Positions 24,753 through 32,779 of a stretch of 34,951 nt of DNA are shown here, one piece after another. Source of the DNA: Reyranella massiliensis 521 (GTDB lineage: Bacteria; Pseudomonadota; Alphaproteobacteria; Reyranellales; Reyranellaceae); contig CAMARK010000050.1 of the NCBI GenBank assembly GCA_945860205.1, positions 1 through 34,951 of the forward strand, given 5' to 3'. Below the pieces are notes generated by a model. It was not told where the DNA came from. It ran no database searches and worked only from the letters and a program-made list of their open reading frames with translations. The translations under genes were made by a program, and so were the position numbers. The stretch's first letter is position 1. Every line of letters begins with the position of its first letter.

Positions 24753-26978
24753 TCAAGCCAAAAGATGGATGGCGGATCGCGTTTGATCGTGCGCCCGCAC
24801 GACGCCGATCTCGACGGCGTCGATGTCGAGGACGCAGTCGGAAGGGATCGCCGCGAGCAGGCCACCGGCGGTCTGGGGATCGAACAGCAGCGGCAGCTTG
24901 GGATGTTGCGCGTGGGCGTCCATGCCATCGATCAGGTGACGGGCGCGCAGGTTCTCGGACTGCAGCGAACTCGCGAAGCCCTTGGCGAACAACTCAACGG
25001 CGCCATGGAGGGCGGGCAGGGCGTCGAGATGCAGATCGACCGAGACTGCGCCGCTGGCGCGGATCATCTCGGCGAGATGGCCGGCGAGGCCGAAGCCGGT
25101 GACGTCGGTGCAGGCGTGGGCGCCGGCGGCCACCAGGGCCTCTGCCTCGGTCGACGAGAGCCGGCGCATCGAGGCCAGGGCTTCCGCCACCCAGCGTCCG
25201 CGTGCTTGCCCGCGCATGGCGGCAGCGAAGACCACGCCCGTGCCGAGCGGCTTGGTGAGCACGAGCCTGTCGCCCGGCCTCAGTCCGCCCTTGCGCAGCG
25301 CCGCGGCTGCGACGACGAGGCCGTTCACAGAAAAGCCCAGCGCCGCTTCAGGTCCTTCGCCGGAATGGCCGCCGATCAGGGCGCAGCCGGCCTGGTCGAG
25401 CACGCGGCGCGCGCCCGACAGCATCTGGAACAGATCCTCCTCCATCAGCCGCTCGGCGGCGGCCGGCACGACCGCCAGCGCCAGCGCGCTGTGCGGCTTG
25501 GCCCCCATCGCCCAGACGTCGCCCAGCGCATGGACCGCGGCGATCTCGCCAAAGATGAAGGGATCGTCGATGAAGGTGCGAAAGAAATCGACCGATTGCA
25601 CCAGCGCCTTGCCCGCCGGCACCTCGATCATCGCCGCGTCGTCGGGCGCGTCGAGGCCGATCGCGACGCCGGGAAAGGGCGAGGGGCCAAGCCGGGCCAG
25701 CACGCGGCTGAGCGAGTCGGCGCCGACCTTGGCGCCACAACCGCCGCAGCGCATGCCGATGTCGGCCAGCAGCCGCTTTGCCTCCGCGTCGGCCAGTGCC
25801 GGATCGGGCGCCGCCGTGCGCGCAGCCATATCCATCGGCTCGGCCGGCGGCTCGCGATACATGCGCATCCACTTGCGGTCGATATGGTCCTTCCAGCGCC
25901 ACACCCAGGAGCCTTCGATCGCCCAGCCGCCTCGCGTCGCTACTGCATGGCCATCGCCGGTGCCCAGGATCGAGAGATAGCGGCTCTGCGGTGTGAACGG
26001 TTGCGGCGCCTGGCCCAGCAGGACGCGGCGCAGATTGTCGGCGAGCGGCGGGCCTTGACGTACGGCGAACACGCCGGCCTTGGGACGGGGATGGGCCATC
26101 ACGCTGGCACAGTCGCCGACGGCGAATACTGAAGGATCGCCGCTTGAGGCCAGCGTCGGCTCGACGGCGAAGAAGCCGCGTTCATCGAGCGGCAGGCCGG
26201 TGCCGGTAAACCATTTGGCGGCACTTGCCTCGGTGACGACGAAGACATCGCGGGTTTCCAGGCGCTCGCCGGTTTCGAGATGGACGGCGCCGGCCTCGAT
26301 CCGGGTGGTCGCCGCGTTCTCGAGGAGACGTACGCCGCGCCCGGCGAAGATCGCGCGCATCTTCCGTCGTGCCGCGGCCGCCTGGCCCGACAGGATCTCG
26401 CCCTTGGTGGCCAAGGTGACGGCGACCTCGGCGTCGCGCGCGACGTCGCGCAGGCGATGGTCGATGGCGAGTGCCAGCTCGACGCCGCCCGCGCCGCCGC
26501 CGATCACCGCGATGCGCAGCGGTCCGCGATGATCTTTCACGCGCTCGACGAAGGCGAGCCAGCGCCGGCCGAGTTCCGCGATCGGCTTCACCGCGGTCGC
26601 GTGCTCGGCGGCCCCCGGAATCGCCTCGACGCCGGGCGAGGAGCCGACATCGAAGGAGAGCAGGTCGTAGGAAACCGGCGGCCGGTCTTTTAGCAGCACC
26701 TGGCGATTGGCGCGGTCGAGGCCGACGGCTTCGGCCTGGATCAGGCGCGCCCCGGTCCAGGCTGCCAGCCGGACGAGGTCGACGTGGCATTCGTCGAAGG
26801 AATATTGGCCAGCGACGAAGCCCGGGATCATGCCCGAGTAGGGAGTCTCGATGTCGCGCCCGATCAGGGTGAGCCGCACGCCGGGCATCGGCTTCATGCC
26901 GAAGCTCTTCACCACATGGACATGGGCATGGCCGCCGCCAATCAGAACGAGATCCTTCAGGAGGGGAGCGGCCTGCAT
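24753..26978 (-). CDS. selD: NADH-dehydrogenase-like oxidoreductase fused to selenide, water dikinase (SelD)
   Basis: This protein of about 741 residues joins two enzymes. The first 370 or so residues form an NDH-2-like FAD/NAD(P) oxidoreductase: LVLIGGGHAHVHVVK at the N terminus, a second nucleotide fold at IAVIGGGAGGVELALAI, and FAVGDCASV before the end. The C-terminal part is SelD, which makes selenophosphate from selenide and ATP. Its active pair is in RCGGCGAKVG (Cys414 and Lys417), and DDAAMIEV, HALGDVWAMGA, GGHSGEGPEAALGFSV and CTDVTGFGLAGHL follow. The ATG at 26978 is preferred over an upstream TTG at 27017 because GAGTCGGG precedes it. No selA, selB or tRNA-Sec is visible, so use for selenoprotein or selenouridine synthesis cannot be decided. 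Confidence 0.92.
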   Translation of the reverse strand: MQAAPLLKDLVLIGGGHAHVHVVKSFGMKPMPGVRLTLIGRDIETPYSGMIPGFVAGQYSFDECHVDLVRLAAWTGARLIQAEAVGLDRANRQVLLKDRPPVSYDLLSFDVGSSPGVEAIPGAAEHATAVKPIAELGRRWLAFVERVKDHRGPLRIAVIGGGAGGVELALAIDHRLRDVARDAEVAVTLATKGEILSGQAAAARRKMRAIFAGRGVRLLENAATTRIEAGAVHLETGERLETRDVFVVTEASAAKWFTGTGLPLDERGFFAVEPTLASSGDPSVFAVGDCASVMAHPRPKAGVFAVRQGPPLADNLRRVLLGQAPQPFTPQSRYLSILGTGDGHAVATRGGWAIEGSWVWRWKDHIDRKWMRMYREPPAEPMDMAARTAAPDPALADAEAKRLLADIGMRCGGCGAKVGADSLSRVLARLGPSPFPGVAIGLDAPDDAAMIEVPAGKALVQSVDFFRTFIDDPFIFGEIAAVHALGDVWAMGAKPHSALALAVVPAAAERLMEEDLFQMLSGARRVLDQAGCALIGGHSGEGPEAALGFSVNGLVVAAAALRKGGLRPGDRLVLTKPLGTGVVFAAAMRGQARGRWVAEALASMRRLSSTEAEALVAAGAHACTDVTGFGLAGHLAEMIRASGAVSVDLHLDALPALHGAVELFAKGFASSLQSENLRARHLIDGMDAHAQHPKLPLLFDPQTAGGLLAAIPSDCVLDIDAVEIGVVRAHDQTRSAIHLLA

Positions 26979-27035
26979 CCCGACTCGTATATCCGATCCC
27001 AGCTTCCGCTGGTACAATCCTAAAAAATATTGTAT

Positions 27036-27067
27036 ATCAATGCATTATATAATTTTCTTGCATTGAT
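27036..27067. promoter_or_regulatory. AT-rich divergent promoter with perfect 9-bp inverted repeat
   Basis: ATCAATGCA at 27036-27044 and TGCATTGAT at 27059-27067 are perfect inverted copies separated by 14 bases. Between them ATTATATAAT provides TATAAT on both strands (27048-27053 on plus, 27049-27044 on minus). No convincing -35 boxes are seen. The sequence lies between the selD fusion and a divergent membrane-protein gene, and is far more AT-rich than its surroundings. A dimeric regulator bound here would cover both -10 elements. Confidence 0.55.
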
Positions 27068-27081
27068 TTCGGAGCCTCTCC

Positions 27082-28611
27082 ATGGCCGTCACTTCCGGCC
27101 TCTCGGTTTCCCACGATTTTCAAGGACGGGCACTCGCCGCCACGAGGCCGCGTTCCGCCTGGGCGCTGTCCTGGCCGCTCGCGCTCGGGATGGCGCTGTT
27201 CGTCTTCCTCGCCAATGCCGAAGGCCTGCCGCTGCTCAGCGATCCGGACAGCCACTGGCATATCGCGGTCGGCAACTGGATGCTGGCGCACGGCACCGTG
27301 CCGACTGTCGACACCTTCTCCTTCACCTTCGCCGGCCAGCCGTGGATCGCCAAGGAGTGGCTGTCGCAACTGCTGATGGCGCTCGCCTACAACATCGGCG
27401 GCTGGGGCGGCGTGACGGCGCTGGCGGCAGCGGCCGTCGGCGTGAGCTTCGCGCTGCTGCTGCGCCTCCTGCTGCGCGATCTCACGCCCTTGCCGGCCGC
27501 CCTGTTCGTGCTGGCAGCCATCGTGATGACGGCGCCGCATTTCCTGGCGCGCCCGCACCTGCTCGCCTTCCCCGTGATGTTGTGGTGGGTGGCCGGCCTC
27601 GTGCGCTCCGTCGAGGAACGCCGCGCGCCGGAGCCGCTGCTGCTGCTGGCCATGCTGCTGTGGGCCAACCTGCATGGCGGCTTCACTCTGGGCCTCGTCC
27701 TGTGCGCAGCCTTTGCACTCGATGCTGTCGTCGGCGCGCGCGACACGGTGGAGCGCAAGGCACTGTTCATCGCCTGGGCAAAATTCGGCATCGCCTCGGG
27801 GCTGGCCGCCTGCATCACGCCCTACGGTCCCGAATCGATCCTGGTGACGTTGCGCATCTTTGGCCTGGGCGAGTCGCTGGGTGTGATCTCCGAATGGAAG
27901 TCGCCCGACTTCCAGGGCCAGCCGATGCAGGAGCTGATCCTGCTGGTCGCCCTCTACGCCGCTCTCTCGCGCGGCCTGAAACTGCCGCTGATCCGCCTGC
28001 TGATCGTGATCGGCCTGGTGCATCTTTATCTGCGCTACGCCCGCAACGCGGAGCTGCTCGCGATGCTGCTGCCGCTCGTGGTGGCGCCGCTGCTGGCGCG
28101 GCAATGGCCCTCGCTCAGGCCCGATCCCGACGCGACCGGCGGAAGCCTTCTCGTCCAGCGGATGCGGGCGCTCGCCCGTCCGGCGGGCCATGCCGCCCTG
28201 GCGCTCTGCGTTGCCGTCGCCACCCTCTATGCCGCCGGCCTGATCAAATTGGGTGGCGTCACGCCGCCGTCCTCCACGATGCCGTCGGCGGCGCTCGACC
28301 ACGCGCGCGAAGCCGGGCTCAAGGGCCATGTGTTCAACCACTACAACTACGGCGGCTACCTGATCCGGGCCGGCGTGCCCACGTTCATCGACGGCCGCGG
28401 CGAGCTCTACGGCGGCGCGTTCATCAAGCGCTATGCCGAGGTGACGAACCTGCGCGGCGAGGAGTCCCTGGACCAGGTGCTCGAACGCCATGCGATCGAG
28501 TGGACGCTGTTCCCGAAGGACCAACCAGCCAACAGACTGCTGGCGCGTCTGCCCGGTTGGCGCCAGGCCTACACCGACGACTCAGCGACCATCTTCGTGC
28601 GCGTCCGCTAG
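27082..28611 (+). CDS. Polytopic membrane protein, possible GT-C-type glycosyltransferase
   Basis: The protein has 509 residues with about nine or ten hydrophobic segments. After the first membrane helix there is an acidic loop LLSDPDSHWHIAVGNWML (D54-P-D56), followed by a segment with TFSFTFAGQPWIAKEWLSQ. An acidic motif in the first extracytoplasmic loop is the usual mark of GT-C glycosyltransferases, which use polyprenyl-linked sugars. A soluble C-terminal part contains FNHYNYGGYLIRAG and FIDGRGELYGG. I do not recognise a named family, and the enzymatic role is a guess from topology. GGAG lies seven bases before the ATG. It diverges from the selD fusion and converges with the hotdog-like gene seven bases on. 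Confidence 0.7.
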   Translation: MAVTSGLSVSHDFQGRALAATRPRSAWALSWPLALGMALFVFLANAEGLPLLSDPDSHWHIAVGNWMLAHGTVPTVDTFSFTFAGQPWIAKEWLSQLLMALAYNIGGWGGVTALAAAAVGVSFALLLRLLLRDLTPLPAALFVLAAIVMTAPHFLARPHLLAFPVMLWWVAGLVRSVEERRAPEPLLLLAMLLWANLHGGFTLGLVLCAAFALDAVVGARDTVERKALFIAWAKFGIASGLAACITPYGPESILVTLRIFGLGESLGVISEWKSPDFQGQPMQELILLVALYAALSRGLKLPLIRLLIVIGLVHLYLRYARNAELLAMLLPLVVAPLLARQWPSLRPDPDATGGSLLVQRMRALARPAGHAALALCVAVATLYAAGLIKLGGVTPPSSTMPSAALDHAREAGLKGHVFNHYNYGGYLIRAGVPTFIDGRGELYGGAFIKRYAEVTNLRGEESLDQVLERHAIEWTLFPKDQPANRLLARLPGWRQAYTDDSATIFVRVR

Positions 28612-28618
28612 GCCCGCC

Positions 28619-29362
28619 CTAGCTTTTGAGCACGATCCAGGTGCAGTGGGCGATCGCGCACAGCCGGCCCTGCTCGGTGTAGAGGGCCGTGCCTGAATAG
28701 AGCTTGCGGCCCTCGGCGCCGATGCGCCAGCCGACCACGGCGCAGCGCTCGCCGACTTCTGGTCGATGCAGCACCTTGGCCGTCATGCGGCCGGTCAGCG
28801 CCGGACGCCAGTCGTCGGGATCCTGTGCCGCCCAGGCGCCGGGACAATCGAGCGTGCCCCAGAGGAAGTCCGGCCCGATGCGTCCCTCCGCGTCGGCGTG
28901 CGCGGCATGGGGCACGTAGCAGGAGAGGGAACGGCCCGGCCCCGGTCCATGGGAGCCGAAGACACGCAGCCCGTCGCCCACGGCGCGTCCGCGGCCGCAC
29001 ACCAGGCACCAATGGAAGTCGCTGTCCTCGGGACTGCCGCCCTCTTCGCCGCGGCGCATGACGTCGGCCCAGTCGGCGGGCGGTGGCGGCGGGTCGAGAT
29101 GATCGACTGAGCCCGCACGCGCCTCGCAGAGCAGCGTCTCGCCGTCCTTGAGCAGCAGGACATCGCCATCGCGAACCACCTGGAGCGGAGTCTCGATCGG
29201 GATCGGCGCGCGGAGCGTGATCTCGACGGCGCCATCGCCGCGGAAGGCCTGCGTGAAGCGGCGGGCGAGCACGCCGCCGACGTAGCCGCCGTTGCCCGAC
29301 AGGCTCGGTCCGTTGAAGCCGCGCGCGATAATCAGCGTGTCGTTGATGAGTGTGTCGTCCAC
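28619..29362 (-). CDS. Double-hotdog-like (thioesterase/acyl-binding) protein of unknown function
   Basis: This 247-residue protein has two hotdog-like halves. The first has the helix segment FNGPSLSGNGGYVGGVLARRF followed by strands (only its core GPSLSGNGGYVGG is diagnostic); the second has FLWGTLDCPGAWAAQ and TGRMTAKVL. Single-chain double-hotdog proteins are often acyl-CoA thioesterases. A CLVCG motif sits between the halves and could bind metal. The GTG at 29362 is the start because GGAGGA (29374-29369) lies just upstream with normal spacing. No ligand or pathway can be named. It is divergent from the MFS gene, about 107 bases away. Confidence 0.65.
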   Translation of the reverse strand: MDDTLINDTLIIARGFNGPSLSGNGGYVGGVLARRFTQAFRGDGAVEITLRAPIPIETPLQVVRDGDVLLLKDGETLLCEARAGSVDHLDPPPPPADWADVMRRGEEGGSPEDSDFHWCLVCGRGRAVGDGLRVFGSHGPGPGRSLSCYVPHAAHADAEGRIGPDFLWGTLDCPGAWAAQDPDDWRPALTGRMTAKVLHRPEVGERCAVVGWRIGAEGRKLYSGTALYTEQGRLCAIAHCTWIVLKS

Positions 29363-29469
29363 GTATATTCCTCCGCGGCGCGGAACGTGGCGCGCGCATG
29401 CGGGGAATGCAAGCCTGCCGGCCCGTCAGGCGGCTTGCGCCGGAGCGGACGCTCGTCGAGGTTGGGGTG

Positions 29470-30681
29470 ATGGGTTCGATCATGCCTTGGCTGTTGGTGG
29501 CGCTGTGCTTCGCCCTTGGCGTGGCGAGCCGTTCGATCGGCGACACCTTCGTGATGTTCGTGCCGGCCCTGCAGCAGGCCTTCGACGCCCACCGCGGCTC
29601 GGTCACCCTGATCTACAGCTTCGCCCTGCTGGTCGGTGGTATCGCAGCCCCCATCGCCGGCTGGATCGTCGACCGCTTCGGCCTGCGCACGCTCACGGTC
29701 GTGGGCATGACGGCCACAACACTCGCCACGGCCAGCGCCTCGCAGGCGACCGAACTCTGGCATCTCTACCTTGGCCTGGGTGTCGTGATGGGCTTCGGCG
29801 CCTCCACGCTTTCGGGCGTGCTGAGCGCCTCGCTGCTCGGCCGCTGGTTCCCGTCGCGGCGGCTGGGAGTGGCCCTGGCCGTCGCCTGGTCGGCATCGGG
29901 CGTGGGCGCGATGGCCACCTTCCCGCTGGCGCAATATCTGATCACCGCCGACGGATGGCGCCACGCCTACATCGTCTTTGCCGCGATCAGCGCCGTCTTC
30001 ATCCCGCTGCTGCTGTTCCTGCCGTGGGCGCGCATTGAACGTGGCGCGCCGGGGCTGCAGCGCGCGCACGCAGCGGCCGACCGCGGCCCGACCGTCGGCG
30101 AGGCGGTGCGCGACTGGCCGTTCTGGGCGCTCTTCTCGTCGTTCGCGCTGACATCGATCGGCATCTTCTCGCTGGTGCCGCAGGCGATGGTCTATCTGCT
30201 GGAACGTGGCGTCGATGGATCCTATGCGGCGCGCGCACTCGCCGTCGCGGGCCTGCTGACGCCGCTCGGCATGGTGGGATTCAGTTGGCTAGCCGACCGC
30301 GGCGGCCGGCGTCTTGCCGCCTTGCTGGCCTATGGTTGTTCGATCGCCGGCGTCGGCGCGCTGGCCCTGGTGCAGGGGCCCGGGGACGATCTGTGGCTGT
30401 GGTCCTATGTGCTGCTGTTCGGCGGCAGCATGGGCTCGCGCGGGCCGATGATCTCCACGCTCGCCACGCTCCGCTATCGCGGTGCCCATTTTGGCCGCAT
30501 CTATGGCCTGATCACCATCGGCTCGGGCGTCGGCGGCTTCCTCGGCGCCTGGATCGGTGGCGTGCTGCACGACCTGACCGGCAACTACACGGCCGTCATG
30601 GTCCTGTCGGTAGCGGCGCTCGTCATCGCCGCCGCCTCGCTCGGCTCCGAGGCCGGCGCCCGCGAGCGCCTCGGGCGCTGA
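29470..30681 (+). CDS. Major facilitator superfamily transporter
   Basis: The 403-residue protein has about twelve hydrophobic segments and the MFS loop motif GWIVDRFGLRTL after the second. The N terminus MPWLLVALCFALGVASRS and the six-plus-six layout, with the hydrophilic linker around residues 195-215, are typical of the monocarboxylate / oxalate-formate antiporter-like branch. No substrate can be assigned. The ATG at 29470 follows GAGG by nine bases. The frame is open back to 29350, where it would overlap the hotdog-like gene's start, and is not used. A long inverted repeat follows 33 bases downstream. Confidence 0.85.
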   Translation: MGSIMPWLLVALCFALGVASRSIGDTFVMFVPALQQAFDAHRGSVTLIYSFALLVGGIAAPIAGWIVDRFGLRTLTVVGMTATTLATASASQATELWHLYLGLGVVMGFGASTLSGVLSASLLGRWFPSRRLGVALAVAWSASGVGAMATFPLAQYLITADGWRHAYIVFAAISAVFIPLLLFLPWARIERGAPGLQRAHAAADRGPTVGEAVRDWPFWALFSSFALTSIGIFSLVPQAMVYLLERGVDGSYAARALAVAGLLTPLGMVGFSWLADRGGRRLAALLAYGCSIAGVGALALVQGPGDDLWLWSYVLLFGGSMGSRGPMISTLATLRYRGAHFGRIYGLITIGSGVGGFLGAWIGGVLHDLTGNYTAVMVLSVAALVIAAASLGSEAGARERLGR

Positions 30682-30714
30682 GTCTGGGTCGTACGATATC
30701 CATAACGCGAAGGC

Positions 30715-30783
30715 TGTCATCCCGAACGAAGTGAGGGACCTTTCGAGTCACACGAAAGGTCCCTCACTTCGTTCGGGATGACA
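30715..30783. repeat. Perfect inverted repeat, 31-bp arms, between convergent genes
   Basis: The arms at 30715-30745 and 30753-30783 are exact reverse complements with a seven-base spacer (AGTCACA). They contain CCCTCACTTCGTTCGGGATGA in one orientation and its complement in the other (quoted motif core: TTCGTTCGGGATGA). The element lies between the stops of the MFS gene (30681) and the serine hydrolase (30807). No flanking target duplication is obvious and there is no T run. It may act as a two-way terminator or may be one copy of a dispersed REP-like palindrome. Confidence 0.85.
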
Positions 30784-30806
30784 CGGTCTTTGAACCGACG
30801 GTCCCC

Positions 30807-31967
30807 TCAGACGATCGCCGTGTGCACCAGGTTCGCGATCTGGTCGAGCCGCTTGCTGTGCCAGGGATCGGGGAGGCGGTTGTTGGTGATGTAGGCGAAG
30901 GACACGCCCGAGTCGGGATCGCCCCAGCAGTACGAGGTGCCGACGCCGCCATGACCGAAGGCGCGCGGGCTGGCGAAGCCGCCGAGGCCGCGGACGTTGT
31001 CGGTCGTGCCGCGGAGGTGCGGGCCGAGGCCGCGATGCATCGGCATGCCCATGAACTCGTCGACACGGTCGCCAGTGTGATTGCGGATGGCGTACTGCAG
31101 CAGGCGCGGCGAGACGACGCGCCGGCCGGCGAGTTCGCCGCCGTTCAGCATCATCTGGTAGAGCGCGGCCATGGCGCGTGCCGTGGCGTAGCCGGCGGAG
31201 CCCGGTCCGCCGCTCTTGCGCCATGCCACCGTATTGTTGTCCACGAGAGGCCGTGAACCGCCGCCATTCGAAAGCGGCTCGTGCATGTCGGCGGCGCGGC
31301 CGAACTCGCTGTCCGGCAGGCCGACAAAGAGCTCGTTTCCGAGGCCCAGCTTCTCCGCAACGGTCTCGCGGATGACATCGCGGAAGTCCTTGCCGGTCAG
31401 CGCCTCGATCAGAACGCCCAGCGTCCAGTGCGCGGTCTGGCCGTGATAGTGGACCTTCGAGCCCGGCGACCATTCGAGCGGGAAGTCGCAGACGACCTCG
31501 CGCAGCCGCTTGTGGTCGGCCCAGGCATCGGGACCGACGACAGCGCTGGGATAGCCCGCCTGATGGGTGATGACCTGCAGCACGGTGATGTTGCCCTTGG
31601 CGTTGCGGGCAAACTCCGGCACGTGGTCGGCGATCCTGTCGGAGAAGGAGAACAGGCCGCGCTCTGCCAGCGCCCACAGCGCGACGGCGGTGACCACCTT
31701 GGTGTTGGAATAGAGCAGCCACAGCGTGTCGTCGGCGGCGGCACGCGGCTTTGGGTCGGTCGCGGCATTGCCGAAGCTCTTGAACAGGCCGAGCTTGCCG
31801 TGGCGGGCGAGCGCGATCTGGCAGCCGGGATAGCGGCCCTCGGCGATATGGCGCTCGATCAGCGCCGTCAGGCGATCGATCTGCTCCAGGCGGAAGCCCA
31901 GGGAAGCGAGGTCGGCCGATGGCAGGGGAAATCCCGTCGCCGAGTCAGTGCGGATAGTGGTGTCCAT
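30807..31967 (-). CDS. Beta-lactamase-superfamily serine hydrolase
   Basis: The protein is 386 residues long and shows the penicillin-binding-protein-like serine hydrolase fold. The nucleophile motif S-x-x-K is SNTK at residues 87-90. The second motif is a tyrosine in VHYHGQTAHWTLG and the third is HGG in FGHGGVGTSYCW. These fit class C-like esterases (EstB type) rather than resistance beta-lactamases. No signal peptide is seen, so a cytoplasmic esterase or amidase is more likely than an antibiotic-degrading enzyme. AT-rich sequence with TATAGT-like elements near 32000-32010 probably holds its promoter. It ends 24 bases from the large inverted repeat. Confidence 0.85.
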   Translation of the reverse strand: MDTTIRTDSATGFPLPSADLASLGFRLEQIDRLTALIERHIAEGRYPGCQIALARHGKLGLFKSFGNAATDPKPRAAADDTLWLLYSNTKVVTAVALWALAERGLFSFSDRIADHVPEFARNAKGNITVLQVITHQAGYPSAVVGPDAWADHKRLREVVCDFPLEWSPGSKVHYHGQTAHWTLGVLIEALTGKDFRDVIRETVAEKLGLGNELFVGLPDSEFGRAADMHEPLSNGGGSRPLVDNNTVAWRKSGGPGSAGYATARAMAALYQMMLNGGELAGRRVVSPRLLQYAIRNHTGDRVDEFMGMPMHRGLGPHLRGTTDNVRGLGGFASPRAFGHGGVGTSYCWGDPDSGVSFAYITNNRLPDPWHSKRLDQIANLVHTAIV

Positions 31968-32012
31968 TGGTGCCTCCCCGAAGGTTCCTGCGTGTGGCGA
32001 CTATATTATGCT

Positions 32013-32032
32013 TCGATGACCTGTCGATGACC
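32013..32032. repeat. Tandem 9-bp direct repeat upstream of the serine hydrolase
   Basis: TCGATGACC occurs at 32013-32021 and 32024-32032, two bases apart, so the copies sit 11 bases apart, about one helical turn. They flank the AT-rich putative -10 of the serine hydrolase and also precede the HNH gene by about 100 bases. This arrangement suits a regulator binding one face of the DNA, but could be chance. Confidence 0.35.
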
Positions 32033-32137
32033 GCAACACCGACATATTGTGTTTCTTAAAAAGTTTGCCACAATGTGCGCCATGTTGGACCGAATGGACT
32101 TTCCCAGTAGTCCCTGCCAGCGGCCACGGGTCTAGCC

Positions 32138-32701
32138 GTGACGCCGGGCCTTGAGTCCTGCCACGCGCTGGTGCTCAACGCCGATTTTCGGCCCCTCTCG
32201 TATTTTCCACTGTCCATCTGGTCGTGGCAGGACACCGTCAAGGCGGTGTTCCTCGACCGGGTCAGCGTCATCTCCGAATACGAACGCAAGATCCACAGCC
32301 CGTCCTTCGAGATGCGGCTGCCGAGCGTCATTGCGCTCAAGGAATATGTGCCGGCGGCGCGGCGGCCGGCGTTCACGCGGTTCAACGTCTTCCTGCGCGA
32401 CCGCTTCCATTGCCAGTATTGCGGGGGCGACTTCGCCACCAACGTCCTCACATTCGACCATGTCGTGCCGAAATCGCGCGGCGGTCGCACGAGCTGGAGC
32501 AACGTCGTCACCGCCTGCAGCCCGTGCAATCTGCTCAAGGGCAATCGCCTGCTGTTCGAAAGCGCCATGCGCCTGCAGCGCGCACCGGCCGAGCCGACGA
32601 CGCAGCTGTTGCAGGAAAACGGCCGCGCCTTCCCGCCCGGCTACCTGCACGAGAGCTGGCGCGACTTTCTCTATTGGGACAGCGAGCTGGATCAGAGTTA
32701 G
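32138..32701 (+). CDS. HNH endonuclease
   Basis: This 187-residue protein begins at GTG 32138, the only in-frame start upstream of the conserved N terminus ALVLNADFRPLSYFPLSIW. The HNH domain lies around residues 100-145: zinc cysteines CQYC, the catalytic FDHVVPKSRGG (H of the first strand), WSNVVTACSPCN and LLKGNRL. The N-terminal block WSWQDTVKAVFLDRVSVISEY is typical of a stand-alone HNH family common in alphaproteobacteria. It is not near toxin, phage or intron genes here, and its cellular role is unknown. No strong Shine-Dalgarno site is visible. Confidence 0.85.
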   Translation: MTPGLESCHALVLNADFRPLSYFPLSIWSWQDTVKAVFLDRVSVISEYERKIHSPSFEMRLPSVIALKEYVPAARRPAFTRFNVFLRDRFHCQYCGGDFATNVLTFDHVVPKSRGGRTSWSNVVTACSPCNLLKGNRLLFESAMRLQRAPAEPTTQLLQENGRAFPPGYLHESWRDFLYWDSELDQS

Positions 32702-32754
32702 TGCGTTCACACGCACCGGCGGGCGGCAGTGCCTTCTGAGGCACGAGAGCCCGC
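32701..32754. terminator. Hairpins between the HNH and coq7 genes
   Basis: GTGCGT/ACGCAC (32701-32716) forms one stem overlapping the last base of the HNH gene. A second, larger structure pairs GCGGGC (32719-32724) with GCCCGC (32749-32754) and, inside it, GTGCCT (32729-32734) with AGGCAC (32739-32744). No T run follows. The position between convergent stops suggests a shared terminator or mRNA-stabilising structure. Confidence 0.4.
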
Positions 32755-32779
32755 ACGCTTCAGAATAGAAGACGGCTTC

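Noticed and set aside
24714..26132. Plus-strand open frame opposite the selD fusion
   Set aside because: It mirrors the SelD coding sequence, lacks motifs, and would start within the upstream leader of the histone-like gene. The SelD motifs on the minus strand are definitive.
27037..28524. Long minus-strand open frame opposite the polytopic membrane protein
   Set aside because: Its translation is rich in Q, R, H and D without hydrophobic or domain structure, as expected of an antisense frame. The plus-strand protein has clear membrane segments, a ribosome-binding site and proper start.
30807..31967. Antibiotic-resistance beta-lactamase
   Set aside because: It lacks a signal peptide and has SNTK/Y/HGG motifs like cytoplasmic class C-like esterases. 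No resistance or mobile context is present.
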